Source: Candidatus Copromonas faecavium (nom. illeg.)
GTDB lineage: Bacteria > Bacillota > Clostridia > Lachnospirales > Lachnospiraceae
Direction of reading: 5' to 3'
DNA: 34,033 nucleotides
Assembly (NCBI GenBank): GCA_018712915.1
Contig: DVGC01000024.1
Coordinates: forward strand, 1-34,033
Shown here: one piece after another, positions 16,107 to 25,070 of the stretch
How the letters are laid out: each line of letters opens with the position of its first letter
Position numbering within the stretch: position 1 is the stretch's first letter
Program-made: the position numbers and the translations under genes
Notes under the pieces: model-generated
The model's input: only the letters and a program-made list of their open reading frames with translations
Database searches by the model: none
Told to the model about the DNA's origin: nothing

Positions 16107-18182
16107 CTACAGCTGCTCCAGCGGCAGGTTCAGTTCCTCCAGCCCGGGAAGCACAAATTTTCCATCCACAATCAGATCTGTTCTGCTTCCGTCCTTGTGT
16201 ACCGCAGAAACCCGTTTGATTTCCTTATAAGGAATCGTAATGTCCGTATGGACACCAAAATATGCCTTTGAAACATCCTCCCGGCGCAGCAGGGAAACCT
16301 CGTTGTCCCTGGCAATCATTTCCTTCCCGTCAGGATTATACATGGGGGTGTCCTCCGACCAGGAATAGCAGGTATCTCCCACCGCAAAATGGGGACCCAT
16401 TTTTTCCACAATCAGAATCGGCAGGCGATCCAAAATTCCAAACCGCTCCGCCACCTCGTAAGCCGTCGTGTTGGTGCCGATGGCAAATTCGCCCAAAGGC
16501 AGGTTTTCATGGCCGCCCATGATTCCCTGGACCACCAGGTTATGGCCAGCCTCCTCCGGGTCCGAAACTCCGGGAACTCCAAGGAAATTATCGCAGGAAG
16601 CGCCTGCGACCCGCCCATCCTGGAAACTTAAAGTCAGGTTCTTATACTGAATATCGCCCACATAAACCGTTCCCACATTCAGGATTCCTTCCGTACCCTG
16701 AAGAACCGGAGACGTAAAGACCTCCCCCACCGGAATGTTCACATCGGCCACGCAGTTTTCAAACTTGGTCTGGGTTGCTGCATCAGAAAGCACAGCCAGC
16801 TGCACCCGCATGTCTGTACGGTTCTCTCCGCTTCCCTTGATTTCCACATACTCGGCCTGATCCAGCGCATCAATCAGCTTCTGCTGCATGCTCCGGTACA
16901 AATCATAATCCAGCGTATTGATCCGGATGGTTTCCTTAAAAATCTCCTCAAACCGCTCTCCGATGGCCGGTACCGGGAAAGCGATAATCGTAAAGCTGGT
17001 TTCGTCCCCGGGCACGTACTCATTGACCACCGGCATGGAAAGATTGCGGTACTCCAGATAAAGCTTCTGCTGCTTCTCCGTAAACTGAAGCGCCTCCGGT
17101 TTGTTCACCGGCTCAAATCCCGGTTCTCCAAATGTTTCAATCACGGCCGGGCCGGCATACTGACGGGCCAGATCCCCATACTGCTCATAAGCGGCCTTTA
17201 ATACTGCCAGCTTCCTGTCCCGGAAGGCCTTATCCATGAAAACGGCGCTGTCATAACGATGGTCATAATCGTACTGCTTGTTGGGAGAGCCTGCACCGCA
17301 GCCGCTGTTCCTTGATGGATTCCGATCCATACTGGATACGGTTTTCCTTGGAAACAGCACGGAAAGTCCCATGGCCTCCAGATTCTTCACTGCCTGGCGT
17401 ACCACCCGCTCCATTCCCACAGGATATCGGATCGCAGCCGTCTTCTTTTTGCTCAGATCCCTTCCGGTCACCTCAAATCCCTTGCGGTAGCCCTCCGTAA
17501 AGGTATCTGCCATCAGCCGGATGGTTTCCTCCGGAAGACGGTTCAAAAAGGCTGCCATGGTTTCTTCATCCCCGGAAATATAATCGCCGAACCGGTACAG
17601 ATAAGACAGATCCGTCAAATCACTGTCCATAATAATCCGCTTCATGGAGTCCAGGGACGGATCCACTCCCTCCCTGACACGGTAAGGCAGCGTCTGATCG
17701 CAGTAATCGCTGATGCACCAGTAAAGCACATCATGAACCTCCTGCCTTCCCGGCAGCTCCGGCTCCTCAAACAAATTGTAAATTTCAATCAGCGCCTCAT
17801 TGTAAATCACCATTTCCAGGAGACGGCCCTCAAAGGCGTAGAGAATGTCTCCCCGAATCTCCCCGTAAAGGAAACAAAGCAGCTGTCCATACTCTTCCCC
17901 CAGCGTTTTCACCGCATAAGCCGGGTTGGCGTAGCTTGTCTCATAATGCTCCGGAAGCACATCCCGATAAAGCGTCTGGTTCAAGCTGCGAAGCCTGTCT
18001 CCGTCCCAGTCTGGGAAACTTCCGTCCAGTACCGCATCCATCACCTGGCAGCAGTCCAGAATGAATCCGGAAACCTGTTTAAAATAGTCTCTGTAAGGCT
18101 CCTTTACACTCTCTTCCCCCAAAAGCTCTCTAAGACGCGCCGCAGAAAGCTCATAGCGCTCCTTTATCTGCTCCATTTCCAT
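16107..18182 (-). CDS. M29-type metal aminopeptidase with long N-terminal extension
   Basis: A 691-residue protein whose carboxy-terminal ~400 residues are an M29 (AmpS/AmpT-like) aminopeptidase. Candidate metal ligands in the right order and spacing are Glu487 (GEVFTSP), Glu565 (GEFAIGTN), His598 (EKMGPHFAVGD), and His645 and Asp647 (FGVHTDITIP). Typical M29 enzymes have about 410 residues; here some 280 extra residues precede the domain and carry no motif I know. The ATG at 18182 is chosen because GGAGG lies 8 nt upstream and the preceding gene ends at 18200; the longer frame would overlap that gene. It is the last gene of the group starting with the VanZ-like gene and likely acts in cytoplasmic peptide breakdown. 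Confidence 0.85.
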   Translation of the reverse strand: MEMEQIKERYELSAARLRELLGEESVKEPYRDYFKQVSGFILDCCQVMDAVLDGSFPDWDGDRLRSLNQTLYRDVLPEHYETSYANPAYAVKTLGEEYGQLLCFLYGEIRGDILYAFEGRLLEMVIYNEALIEIYNLFEEPELPGRQEVHDVLYWCISDYCDQTLPYRVREGVDPSLDSMKRIIMDSDLTDLSYLYRFGDYISGDEETMAAFLNRLPEETIRLMADTFTEGYRKGFEVTGRDLSKKKTAAIRYPVGMERVVRQAVKNLEAMGLSVLFPRKTVSSMDRNPSRNSGCGAGSPNKQYDYDHRYDSAVFMDKAFRDRKLAVLKAAYEQYGDLARQYAGPAVIETFGEPGFEPVNKPEALQFTEKQQKLYLEYRNLSMPVVNEYVPGDETSFTIIAFPVPAIGERFEEIFKETIRINTLDYDLYRSMQQKLIDALDQAEYVEIKGSGENRTDMRVQLAVLSDAATQTKFENCVADVNIPVGEVFTSPVLQGTEGILNVGTVYVGDIQYKNLTLSFQDGRVAGASCDNFLGVPGVSDPEEAGHNLVVQGIMGGHENLPLGEFAIGTNTTAYEVAERFGILDRLPILIVEKMGPHFAVGDTCYSWSEDTPMYNPDGKEMIARDNEVSLLRREDVSKAYFGVHTDITIPYKEIKRVSAVHKDGSRTDLIVDGKFVLPGLEELNLPLEQL

Positions 18183-18199
18183 CTCAAATTCCTCCGTTT

Positions 18200-18514
18200 C
18201 TATGAAATCAGAATCATCACCAGCCAGCAAAACATCAGCGTGCCGGAGCATCCCAGACATATTTTGGCCAGAAGATAATTCTTTTCTTTTTCAAAAAAAG
18301 AAAAAATTCCATATGCGGCAGCCGACCCCGCCGTCAAAATGCTGCAGAACCCCAGGGCCGCCGCGTAAAGAGGCGCGTCCCCCTGGGCATGACAGGCGAT
18401 GCCGATGGCCATACCGCAAAAAAGAAAAGAAACTGCCGTCAGTCCGGCCGAAACGAGACTGTACTTTGCCAGCGGCTTGCGGATATAGGATACTTTATTT
18501 CCGATTCTTTGCAT
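18200..18514 (-). CDS. Small membrane protein (DUF6142-like)
   Basis: A 104-residue protein with three hydrophobic stretches: about 18-41, 48-70 and 83-103, after a basic amino terminus (MQRIGNKVSYIRKPLAKYS). The pattern recalls clostridial proteins labelled DUF6142; I rely on memory for this. Its start overlaps the end of the VanZ-like gene by 20 nt, and its stop is 17 nt before the aminopeptidase start, so the three genes form one unit. Function unknown. Confidence 0.7.
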   Translation of the reverse strand: MQRIGNKVSYIRKPLAKYSLVSAGLTAVSFLFCGMAIGIACHAQGDAPLYAAALGFCSILTAGSAAAYGIFSFFEKEKNYLLAKICLGCSGTLMFCWLVMILIS

Positions 18515-18968
18515 AATGCCGTTTCCACACTCCTCTTAACAGACGGTATCCGAGAAAGCCCAGAAGCCCTCCCACCGTATTCAAAAGCAAATCGTCTACA
18601 TCGAAGCTCCCGACCCGGCTCACCAGCTGGACCGTTTCCACGCAAAGACTCATAACAAAACTTAAAATCGTGGTGGTATACCAGTGATCGGTCCGTTTCC
18701 AGATCATCGGCAGAAAAAAACCAAAAGGCATAAATGCCAGCACATTCCCAAAAATATTAATGACCAGGGCCCGGTATCCGAGAATCTCCCTGTGCATATA
18801 AAACCGTCCAATCTCCTTAAAAAGCGTCAGGTTATAGGAATACTCCTCCCTGGCCTCGGGACTCCTCCCCATAGCTTCCGCAAAAAAAAGAAAATATATC
18901 AGCAGGACCAGATATAGGACAAACAGCAGGAAGCCCAGGATCCGGTGCCTGTTTTTTTCATGTTCCAT
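18495..18968 (-). CDS. VanZ-like family membrane protein
   Basis: A 157-residue membrane protein. After an amino-terminal helix (ILGFLLFVLYLVLLIYFLFF) comes the VanZ signature: NIFGNVLAFMPFGFFLPM, a middle helix with SLCVETVQL, and SFDVDDLLLNTVGGLLGFLG. VanZ proteins are linked to teicoplanin resistance in enterococci, but most chromosomal VanZ-like proteins have no known role. Start at 18968 follows AAGGGAG; the longer frame lacks a ribosome binding site. It begins 134 nt after the small peptide gene downstream of pyrE, with no clear terminator between. Confidence 0.88.
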   Translation of the reverse strand: MEHEKNRHRILGFLLFVLYLVLLIYFLFFAEAMGRSPEAREEYSYNLTLFKEIGRFYMHREILGYRALVINIFGNVLAFMPFGFFLPMIWKRTDHWYTTTILSFVMSLCVETVQLVSRVGSFDVDDLLLNTVGGLLGFLGYRLLRGVWKRHYAKNRK

Positions 18969-19102
18969 AGTTCTCCCTTCTTCGACTTTCCTCCTCCGGG
19001 AATTCCCGGCATAAGAGCAGTCTGGCGCCGCCATGCAGAGGGCCCGGGGCCATAACCTGATGACCCTCCCTTCTGACAGCGACGCCAGCTGCCGTCGGAA
19101 AT

Positions 19103-19252
19103 CTAAAAGGTAATTTCCGTTTTTCTTTTCAAAAGCGCTGCTCCGCTGACAATGGCAACAATTCCTGCTGCCAGGCCCACAGAGGCAACTACGATTCCAA
19201 CCGCTATGCAGGCGGCTCCGGTATTTCGCATGGTTTTATAAATCTTTTCCAT
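19103..19252 (-). CDS. 49-residue single-pass membrane peptide after pyrE
   Basis: A small gene of 49 codons. It starts MEKIYKTMRNTG, has a hydrophobic glycine/alanine/valine segment from about residue 13 to 40 (ACIAVGIVVASVGLAAGIVA, then IVSGAALL) and ends with a basic tail KRKTEITF. AAGGAG lies exactly 8 nt before the ATG, and the start is only 12 nt after the pyrE stop, so it is almost certainly translated from the pyr transcript. Cytoplasmic amino terminus and single membrane span are inferred. I do not know a family for it; its function is unknown. Confidence 0.8.
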   Translation of the reverse strand: MEKIYKTMRNTGAACIAVGIVVASVGLAAGIVAIVSGAALLKRKTEITF

Positions 19253-19264
19253 TTCCAGAACTCC

Positions 19265-19939
19265 TTACTTCACGCCGTACTGGTCGTAATACGCATCGAT
19301 GGCCGCTTTCAGTCCATCGTCAATGATCACCTTTCCCTTATATTCTCTGTTGTACAGATGCTCCACAACCTCGTTCATCGTAACAATGGCTGCCGTCTTG
19401 AAGCCATATTTCTCGTGAATCTCGGTAAGAGCAGATTTTTCTCCCTGTCCGCGCTCGCAGCGGTCCACAGACACCACCAGTCCCAGAACGTCCACATTGC
19501 CCTGAGCCTTGATGATCGGGAGTGTTTCCTCGATGGAGGTACCGGCTGTGGTCACATCCTCAATGATCACTACCCGATCCCCGTCTTTGATGGGGCTTCC
19601 CAAAAGGATCCCCTTATCTCCGTGATCCTTTACTTCCTTCCGGTTGGAGCAGTATCCGATATCCGCGCCGAAATGCTCGCTTAAGGCCATGCTGGCGGCC
19701 ACAGTCAGGGGAATGCCCTTATAGGCCGGTCCAAACAGGACATCAAAATCTGTTCCGAAATTCTCATGAATGGCCTTGGCATAATACTCACCCAGCCGGC
19801 GAAGCTGGGAACCGGTACGGTAAAAACCGGTGTTGACAAAAAACGGGGTCTTTCTGCCGCTTTTGGTCACAAAATCACCAAACTTCAAAACGCCGCAGTC
19901 CACCATGAACTCGATAAATTCCTGCTTATACTGTTCCAT
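19265..19939 (-). CDS. pyrE: Orotate phosphoribosyltransferase
   Basis: A 224-residue enzyme that makes orotidine monophosphate from orotate and PRPP. The PRPP-binding motif VVIIEDVTTAGTS is at residues 123-135; GRKTPFFVNTGFYRTG (28-43) and LFGPAYKGIPL (68-78) are family blocks. Two ATGs are possible (19951 and 19939); the second has GGAG at proper distance, while for the first the GGAGG abuts the codon. It is 57 nt after pyrD and 12 nt before the small membrane peptide gene. Confidence 0.96.
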   Translation of the reverse strand: MEQYKQEFIEFMVDCGVLKFGDFVTKSGRKTPFFVNTGFYRTGSQLRRLGEYYAKAIHENFGTDFDVLFGPAYKGIPLTVAASMALSEHFGADIGYCSNRKEVKDHGDKGILLGSPIKDGDRVVIIEDVTTAGTSIEETLPIIKAQGNVDVLGLVVSVDRCERGQGEKSALTEIHEKYGFKTAAIVTMNEVVEHLYNREYKGKVIIDDGLKAAIDAYYDQYGVK

Positions 19940-19996
19940 ACAATTCTCCATTCCTCCGTCCGTCGGACGGCATAAATTTCCGCAGCAGGCCCGCGC

Positions 19997-20899
19997 CTAG
20001 CGAACCGCTCCAATCAGTTCCCTGATATCTTCCACATGATATCTTCTCATGTATTCCTCAATTCCTTCCGCCACCTTTACCGTGGTATCCGGATTGATGA
20101 AATTGGCTGTTCCCACAGCCACAGCCGTTGCTCCTGCCAGGATAAACTCCAGGGCATCCTCGGCATTCATGATTCCGCCCATTCCAATAACAGGAATTTT
20201 CACCGCGTTGGCCGCCTGGTAAACCATCCTTACCGCCACCGGCTTAATGGCCGGGCCGGAAAGGCCTCCCGTTTTATTGGCCAGGACAAAGGCACGCTTA
20301 TGGATATCAATTTTCATTCCCGTCAGGGTGTTAATCAGGGAAACCACATCGGCTCCGCCTGCTTCCACTGCCCTTGCCATCTCTGCGATATCCGTCACAT
20401 TGGGAGAAAGCTTCATGATGACCGGCTGCCTGGCCGCCTTCTTGACTGCCTTTGTGATCTGCTCCGCACATTTGGGATCCTGACCAAAGGCAATTCCGCC
20501 TTCCTTTACGTTGGGACAGGAGATGTTAATCTCCAGCATATCCACGTCCGCATCTCCAAGGCGTTCCACCACATCCACATAATCAGCCTCGGACTTTCCG
20601 CAGACATTAACGATGATTTTCGTATCATACTGTCTTAAAAAGGGAACGTCCCGCTTTAAGAACACATCCACTCCCGGTCCCTGAAGACCAATGGCATTTA
20701 ACATTCCGCCATAAACCTCCGCCACTCTCGGCGTGGGGTTTCCAGGCCACGGCACATTGGCAATTCCCTTTGTCACCACTGCTCCCAGCCGGTTTAAGTC
20801 TACCATCTCTCCGTACTCCATACCGGAACCAAAGGTGCCGGAGCAGGTCATCACCGGATTCTTAAGCGTGACACCTGCAAGGGTTACTGCTGTATTCAT
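19997..20899 (-). CDS. pyrD: Dihydroorotate dehydrogenase B, catalytic subunit
   Basis: A 300-residue FMN enzyme oxidising dihydroorotate to orotate. Class 1B is shown by the catalytic Cys128 ([14 protein letters not shown]) in place of Ser and by the neighbouring pyrK. Other blocks: [49 protein letters not shown] and [18 protein letters not shown]. The ATG at 20899 follows AAGGAGG and is 2 nt after the pyrK stop, which fits a fixed ratio of the two subunits in the heterotetramer. Confidence 0.97.
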   Translation of the reverse strand: MNTAVTLAGVTLKNPVMTCSGTFGSGMEYGEMVDLNRLGAVVTKGIANVPWPGNPTPRVAEVYGGMLNAIGLQGPGVDVFLKRDVPFLRQYDTKIIVNVCGKSEADYVDVVERLGDADVDMLEINISCPNVKEGGIAFGQDPKCAEQITKAVKKAARQPVIMKLSPNVTDIAEMARAVEAGGADVVSLINTLTGMKIDIHKRAFVLANKTGGLSGPAIKPVAVRMVYQAANAVKIPVIGMGGIMNAEDALEFILAGATAVAVGTANFINPDTTVKVAEGIEEYMRRYHVEDIRELIGAVR

Positions 20900-20901
20900 G
20901 C

Positions 20902-21738
20902 TTAGTCCTCCTTTCCCTGGCTGCCGCACATGCAGCCGCCCTGAATCCGCTCCCGCTGTTCCTCCGTAGACAGAAGCTCCACCTCATCGGCCAAGAACAC
21001 CGGGCCGTCTTTGCAGACTCTCTTGTTTCGTACGTTGCTGTGTTCATCCACATCCCGGCTGTGGCAGACGCATCCCAAGCAGGCTCCGATGCCGCAGGCC
21101 ATCCGCTCCTCCAGGGAAATCCAGCATTCAATCCCGGCGCCTGCCGCGTATTCCTTAATGGCACGCAGCATGGGGGTCGGACCGCAGGCATAAATCACGT
21201 CGGCCGTCAGCCCCTGTTCCCGGATAGCATCAAGAACGGTTCCCTTCGTTCCCACGCTTCCGTCTTCCGTTGCAATGGCCAGGCCGGCATACGTTCCGAT
21301 TTCCTCTGCAAGGAAGGTCTGGGAATCCCGATAGCCCAGCACCGCCGTCTTTTCGCACGAAAGCTTCTTCGCCAGCTCCAGCATGGGCGGAATCCCGATT
21401 CCGCCGCCGATTAACAGAGCCTTCTTTTCCTTCAGCGGGAACCCGTTTCCCAGCGGCCCCATAATCTCCAGAACCTCTCCCGGCCGGCAGAGGGAAAACT
21501 GCCTGGTTCCCTCTCCTGCAATCCGGTATACAAGCCGCAGCCTTCCGTTCGCCGCATCCGTCTCGCAGATGCTGATGGGACGGGGAAGGAGGCGGGCATT
21601 GTCATTGGTGTAGACGGCAATGAACTGTCCCGGAGCAGCCGCCTTCGCTATGGTTTCGGCCGTAAGCCACATGCTGTACACTCCGTCTGCCAGCTTCTCC
21701 TGGCTGTAAACGGCAGCCCTGATTTTCTCCTGTGTCAT
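20902..21738 (-). CDS. pyrK: Dihydroorotate dehydrogenase B, electron transfer subunit
   Basis: A 278-residue FAD and [2Fe-2S] protein passing electrons from PyrD to NAD+. FAD-binding LLPRPISI (50-57), NAD-binding [13 protein letters not shown] (108-120) and YACGPTPML (183-191) are seen. The cluster cysteines are Cys215, 220, 223 (CGIGACLGC) and probably Cys242 (RVCKDGPVF). A tail of about 25 residues after the domain contains two more cysteines (GGCMCGS). Family length is near 250-260, so the tail is slightly long. Located between pyrF and pyrD with 2-12 nt gaps. Confidence 0.96.
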   Translation of the reverse strand: MTQEKIRAAVYSQEKLADGVYSMWLTAETIAKAAAPGQFIAVYTNDNARLLPRPISICETDAANGRLRLVYRIAGEGTRQFSLCRPGEVLEIMGPLGNGFPLKEKKALLIGGGIGIPPMLELAKKLSCEKTAVLGYRDSQTFLAEEIGTYAGLAIATEDGSVGTKGTVLDAIREQGLTADVIYACGPTPMLRAIKEYAAGAGIECWISLEERMACGIGACLGCVCHSRDVDEHSNVRNKRVCKDGPVFLADEVELLSTEEQRERIQGGCMCGSQGKED

Positions 21739-21750
21739 GGCAAATCTCCT

Positions 21751-22668
21751 TTATAAAACACGGTTGATATCGGCAATCATGTCCAGCACTGCCTGCCTGG
21801 AGGCTTCGGCAAAATGCTCCGGACCAAACTTGGCATATTTCTCCTGCTTGTAGGCAGCAATGATTCCTCTGGAGGAATTGACGATAGCTCCCAGACCATC
21901 CTCATTGAAGCAGTGTTTCAGATCCTCCGCCGTTCCGCCCTGGGCTCCGTAGCCCGGAACAAGGAAGTAGGTATGGGGCATCAGTTTTCTCAGCACCCGG
22001 CTCATTTCCGGATAGGTGGCTCCCACCACTGCGCCCACGTTGCTGTAGGTTCCATCCATGCTGGCTGCTCCCCACTCCACAACCTTTTCTGCTACCAGTT
22101 CATATAACGGCCGTCCGTCGATGAGACGATCCTGAAACTCTCCGCTGGAAGGGTTGGAGGTCTTAACAAGGACGAAAATTCCCTTGTCCGCCTCATTGCA
22201 GACATCCACAAAGGGCTTCACACCGTCAGTTCCAAGATAGGGGTTGACGGTAATAAAGTCCGTATGGAATCCGGAGCACACATTGGAGCCCACTTTCACG
22301 CTTCCCAGATGTCCCGCTGCATAAGCGGCAGAGGTAGAACCAATATCTCCGCGCTTTACATCCCCGATTACCACCAGGCCTTTTTTCTGGCAGTAATCCA
22401 CGGTTTTCGCATATATTTTAAGTCCCTCAATGCCAAACTGCTCGTACATTGCAATCTGTGGTTTCACTGAGGGAATCAAGTCGTAGGTATGATCAACAAT
22501 CTCTTTATTAAACTGCCAGATGGCCTCCGCAGCGCCTTCCAGAGTCTCTCCATACTCTTTAAACGCTTTCTCAACAATATGGGACGGAATGTACCCAAGC
22601 ATCGGATCCAGGCCGACACAAATGGGGGCTTTCGTTTTCTGAATCTTTTCAATGAGCTGACTGATCAT
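21751..22668 (-). CDS. pyrF: Orotidine 5'-phosphate decarboxylase, long form
   Basis: A 305-residue enzyme making UMP, final step of the pathway. It belongs to the longer type-2 group common in clostridia and actinobacteria. Catalytic residues Asp103, Lys105 and Asp108 are in VIGDVKRGDIGSTSAAYA; CVGLDPML at 17-24 and VPGYGAQGGTAEDL near 240 are further blocks. Start at 22668 is set by GGAGG. It is the first gene of the pyr operon, with a promoter at 22712-22740 and a leader of only about 37 nt, too short for PyrR-type attenuation. Confidence 0.96.
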   Translation of the reverse strand: MISQLIEKIQKTKAPICVGLDPMLGYIPSHIVEKAFKEYGETLEGAAEAIWQFNKEIVDHTYDLIPSVKPQIAMYEQFGIEGLKIYAKTVDYCQKKGLVVIGDVKRGDIGSTSAAYAAGHLGSVKVGSNVCSGFHTDFITVNPYLGTDGVKPFVDVCNEADKGIFVLVKTSNPSSGEFQDRLIDGRPLYELVAEKVVEWGAASMDGTYSNVGAVVGATYPEMSRVLRKLMPHTYFLVPGYGAQGGTAEDLKHCFNEDGLGAIVNSSRGIIAAYKQEKYAKFGPEHFAEASRQAVLDMIADINRVL

Positions 22669-22711
22669 AGTATCCTCCTCTTTCGTGGCAAACAACACCT
22701 TATTCTTATCA

Positions 22712-22740
22712 ATTCTAGCATAACCCCTCACCCGTTGCAA
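22712..22740 (-). promoter_or_regulatory. Promoter of the pyr operon
   Basis: Minus strand: -35 TTGCAA (22735-22740), 17-nt spacer, -10 TAGAAT (22712-22717). Transcription should begin near 22705, giving a leader of under 40 nt before pyrF. The rest of the 308-nt gap up to 22976 holds the 37-bp repeat and no other recognisable signal. Confidence 0.7.
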
Positions 22741-22917
22741 GGAAAAAACCGGAAAGGGAAAAAATTGCACAGCTTAAACAGAACCGGAGAATAATGAGAC
22801 GGACCTTTATGGACGGGCAAATATTAAGGCAATTTGCCAAAAGCTCCCAAAGGCGGCCGTCTGCGCCGCCTCCGGACGTGTCTTCCCTCCCCATGTTTTC
22901 CATCAGCCGCGGAAAAC

Positions 22918-22991
22918 CATGGCCCTTTCCTATTTCCTGTCAGCTGTGAAAAATCATGGCCCTCTCCCATTTTCCGTCAGCTGTGAAACAC
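22918..22991. repeat. 37-bp tandem duplication at the 3' end of the nitroreductase gene
   Basis: Units at 22918-22954 and 22955-22991 share catggccct, tttcc and gtcagctgtgaaa with a few substitutions; a much weaker copy may precede from about 22890. The right unit contains the last codons (FHS) and stop of the minus-strand nitroreductase gene, so the array is a repeated gene end, as at 7059-7183. Confidence 0.75.
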
Positions 22992-23741
22992 GATGGTGCA
23001 GATATAGTCGCCATTTTTATAGGTCTTCTTTAAAAACTGTTCTTCCGTTACCGTTTCCATATTCATCCAGAATTCCTCGGCGGCCAGCATGATATGGGAC
23101 AGCATAATTCCCATATTAAAGTCCCGCATGGAAGCCAGGGCCTTTATCCTGGGCATAGCTCCCTTTCTGGCAAAAATATAAATCCGGTCAGAATATACCA
23201 CGAACCTCCACGGCTGGGAGTTAAAGGAAGACGGAGCCAGCCTGGCAGCCCTTAAGATTGCCTTCACCTGCTCTCCCGGCTCATCCTTATATACACACAG
23301 GCTGGAAAGAGGAAGGCGCTTGGCCGTTTTTTCTGTCCCGTTTTTCCCTTCCGGACGGCCAAAGGCAATCACCAGAAGGCGCTTCAATCCATCCTTCTGA
23401 GCATCCCCCACTCTGGTTTCTCCCAGATAGCAGGTTCCGATTTCCCTGGAGGTCAGATACAGCACCGCCTGTTCGGAAAGATAGCCTGCATTCCGGCAGG
23501 CCACGCTTCCGCTCTCGCAGTAAACAGCCAGGTAATAAGGCGCCTCCGCTTTCCAGACTCCGCGTACCTTTTCCCGGCACTTCAGATTATCAATAATTTC
23601 AAAAGACACACGGCTCTGGGAATCCAGAGGCGAAGCATTTTTTAAGAACCGTTCCAGCGCCTCCAGGATCCCCGGCTCCAACGGCTCCATTTTGTATTTC
23701 CGGACCGATCTGCGGATAAAAATTCCTTCATAAATACTCAT
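22977..23741 (-). CDS. Nitroreductase family protein (TM1586-like)
   Basis: A 254-residue flavin reductase-fold protein. The start IYEGIFIRRSVRKYKMEPLE contains the FMN-contacting RRSVRKY. ARLAPSSFNSQPWRFVVYSD (roughly residues 165-184) is the second conserved block, and FNMGIMLSHIMLAAEE the third. The layout, with two nitroreductase-like halves, fits the group typified by Thermotoga TM1586. Such proteins bind FMN and reduce nitro compounds or act in flavin metabolism; this one's substrate is unknown. The ATG at 23741 has a purine-rich upstream region (AAGGGGAAA). The gene end lies in a tandem repeat. Confidence 0.85.
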   Translation of the reverse strand: MSIYEGIFIRRSVRKYKMEPLEPGILEALERFLKNASPLDSQSRVSFEIIDNLKCREKVRGVWKAEAPYYLAVYCESGSVACRNAGYLSEQAVLYLTSREIGTCYLGETRVGDAQKDGLKRLLVIAFGRPEGKNGTEKTAKRLPLSSLCVYKDEPGEQVKAILRAARLAPSSFNSQPWRFVVYSDRIYIFARKGAMPRIKALASMRDFNMGIMLSHIMLAAEEFWMNMETVTEEQFLKKTYKNGDYICTIVFHS

Positions 23742-23955
23742 GTTTCGTTTCCCCTTACTGCCGGACTGCTCCGGCCCTGCACTGCGGCACTCCGGCCGCT
23801 GTCTTTCCGTTTTCCGGACTTCTGTTTTCATGCTTCATTCAGGCAGCTTATTCTTCAGACAGCACCGACTCTGCCCTTCCAGCTTCCGGGCAGCTCGTTC
23901 TCCGGCCTTATCGGACCATCATGACTGCGGCACTCCTGTTCTCCGGCAGTCTCCA

Positions 23956-24630
23956 TCAGATCAGGCCGGACATCAGCGGCACAATCACCACCGTCATCAG
24001 CCCTGCAACGGCAATGGACAGACTGCTCATGGCCCCTTCAATCTCTCCCATTTCCAGTGCCCTGGCCGTTCCGATGGCGTGGGCCGCCGTTCCCAGTGCC
24101 AGCCCTTTTGCAATGGGCTCTTTAATGCCGGTCACCCTGAACCAGAAGTCCGCCGCAATATTTCCAATAATTCCCGTCAGAATAATACTGACCACCGTCA
24201 GCGTCACGATTCCTCCTGCTTCCTCGGACACGCCCATTCCAATGGCCGTGGTAATGGATTTGGGCAGCAAGGAAACGTAGTGAACATTTTCCAGGCGGAA
24301 GACCAGCGACAGAAGATACACGCTGAACACGCTTCCCAAAACACCGGATGCAATTCCCAGAAAAATGGCGACAGCATTCTTCTTTAAAAGAGCCAGCTGC
24401 TTATAAAGCGGAATAGCCAGGCAAACCGTTGCCGGCGTAAGAAAAAAGCTTAAATGGGACGCCCCCTCATTGTAATCATCATAGGAAATCCCGCCGGCCT
24501 TCAAAAAGGCAATCACAAGAATCACCGACACCAGAAGGGGATTCAGAACCGCCCATCCCAGCTTTTTCTTTAGCTGCATCCCGACAGCATATGCGGCCAG
24601 GCTGATAAAAATTCCAAAATATACCGGCAT
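23956..24630 (-). CDS. lrgB: LrgB family holin-like/transport protein
   Basis: A 224-residue membrane protein with multiple hydrophobic helices. LrgB hallmarks: FFLTPATVCLAIPLYKQ, LPKSITTAIGMGVSEEAGG and GTAAHAIGTARALEMGE. With LrgA it modulates murein hydrolase export and cell lysis in staphylococci; in other bacteria LrgAB-like pairs take up pyruvate or export glycolate, so the physiological role here is open. It directly follows lrgA: the stop of lrgA (24631) and the start of lrgB (24630) abut. Confidence 0.93.
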   Translation of the reverse strand: MPVYFGIFISLAAYAVGMQLKKKLGWAVLNPLLVSVILVIAFLKAGGISYDDYNEGASHLSFFLTPATVCLAIPLYKQLALLKKNAVAIFLGIASGVLGSVFSVYLLSLVFRLENVHYVSLLPKSITTAIGMGVSEEAGGIVTLTVVSIILTGIIGNIAADFWFRVTGIKEPIAKGLALGTAAHAIGTARALEMGEIEGAMSSLSIAVAGLMTVVIVPLMSGLI

Positions 24631-24987
24631 TTATTTGTTCCTCCTCTGTTTTTTCAGAATCAGTTCTGTCATTTTTCCCGTGACCGCCATTACGAAGAAG
24701 GTAGTCACCACCGTAATCAGAAGGGCAGGAAAAAGAACACTTTTTAGCTCCTCCACCTGCTCGATGATTCCGACGGCCGCCGGAATAAACATCAGAGGCA
24801 TCAAATCCAGAAGAAGCCCTCCCACATGCTCCACATCCGGAAGGGAAATCACACCGGTGCATAAGAGAGCCAGCAGGAGAAACAGGCCATAGACTCCAGC
24901 CGGAATCGGAAGGGGAACCACCAGATTCAAGATTTCCCCCACAAGGGTAATTCCAAAAATGACCGCCATTTCTCTTACGTATTTCAT
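24631..24987 (-). CDS. lrgA: CidA/LrgA family holin-like protein
   Basis: A 118-residue membrane protein with four hydrophobic helices. Typical blocks are VVPLPIPAGVYGLFLLLALL and MPLMFIPAAVGIIEQ. It is the partner of LrgB, encoded immediately downstream with no gap. The promoter at 25018-25046 points at it. I see no LytTR-type regulator gene nearby. Confidence 0.93.
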   Translation of the reverse strand: MKYVREMAVIFGITLVGEILNLVVPLPIPAGVYGLFLLLALLCTGVISLPDVEHVGGLLLDLMPLMFIPAAVGIIEQVEELKSVLFPALLITVVTTFFVMAVTGKMTELILKKQRRNK

Positions 24988-25017
24988 TCTCTTGTCTCCT
25001 CTCCTGTCAATGCCCTC

Positions 25018-25046
25018 ATTTTAGCACTGGTTTCCGCCGCCGGCAA
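25018..25046 (-). promoter_or_regulatory. Probable lrgAB promoter
   Basis: Minus strand: -35 TTGCCG (25041-25046), 17-nt spacer, -10 TAAAAT (25018-25023), about 30 nt before the lrgA start. Confidence 0.55.
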
Positions 25047-25070
25047 TAGAAAAAAGCGTACAATTTTCCC

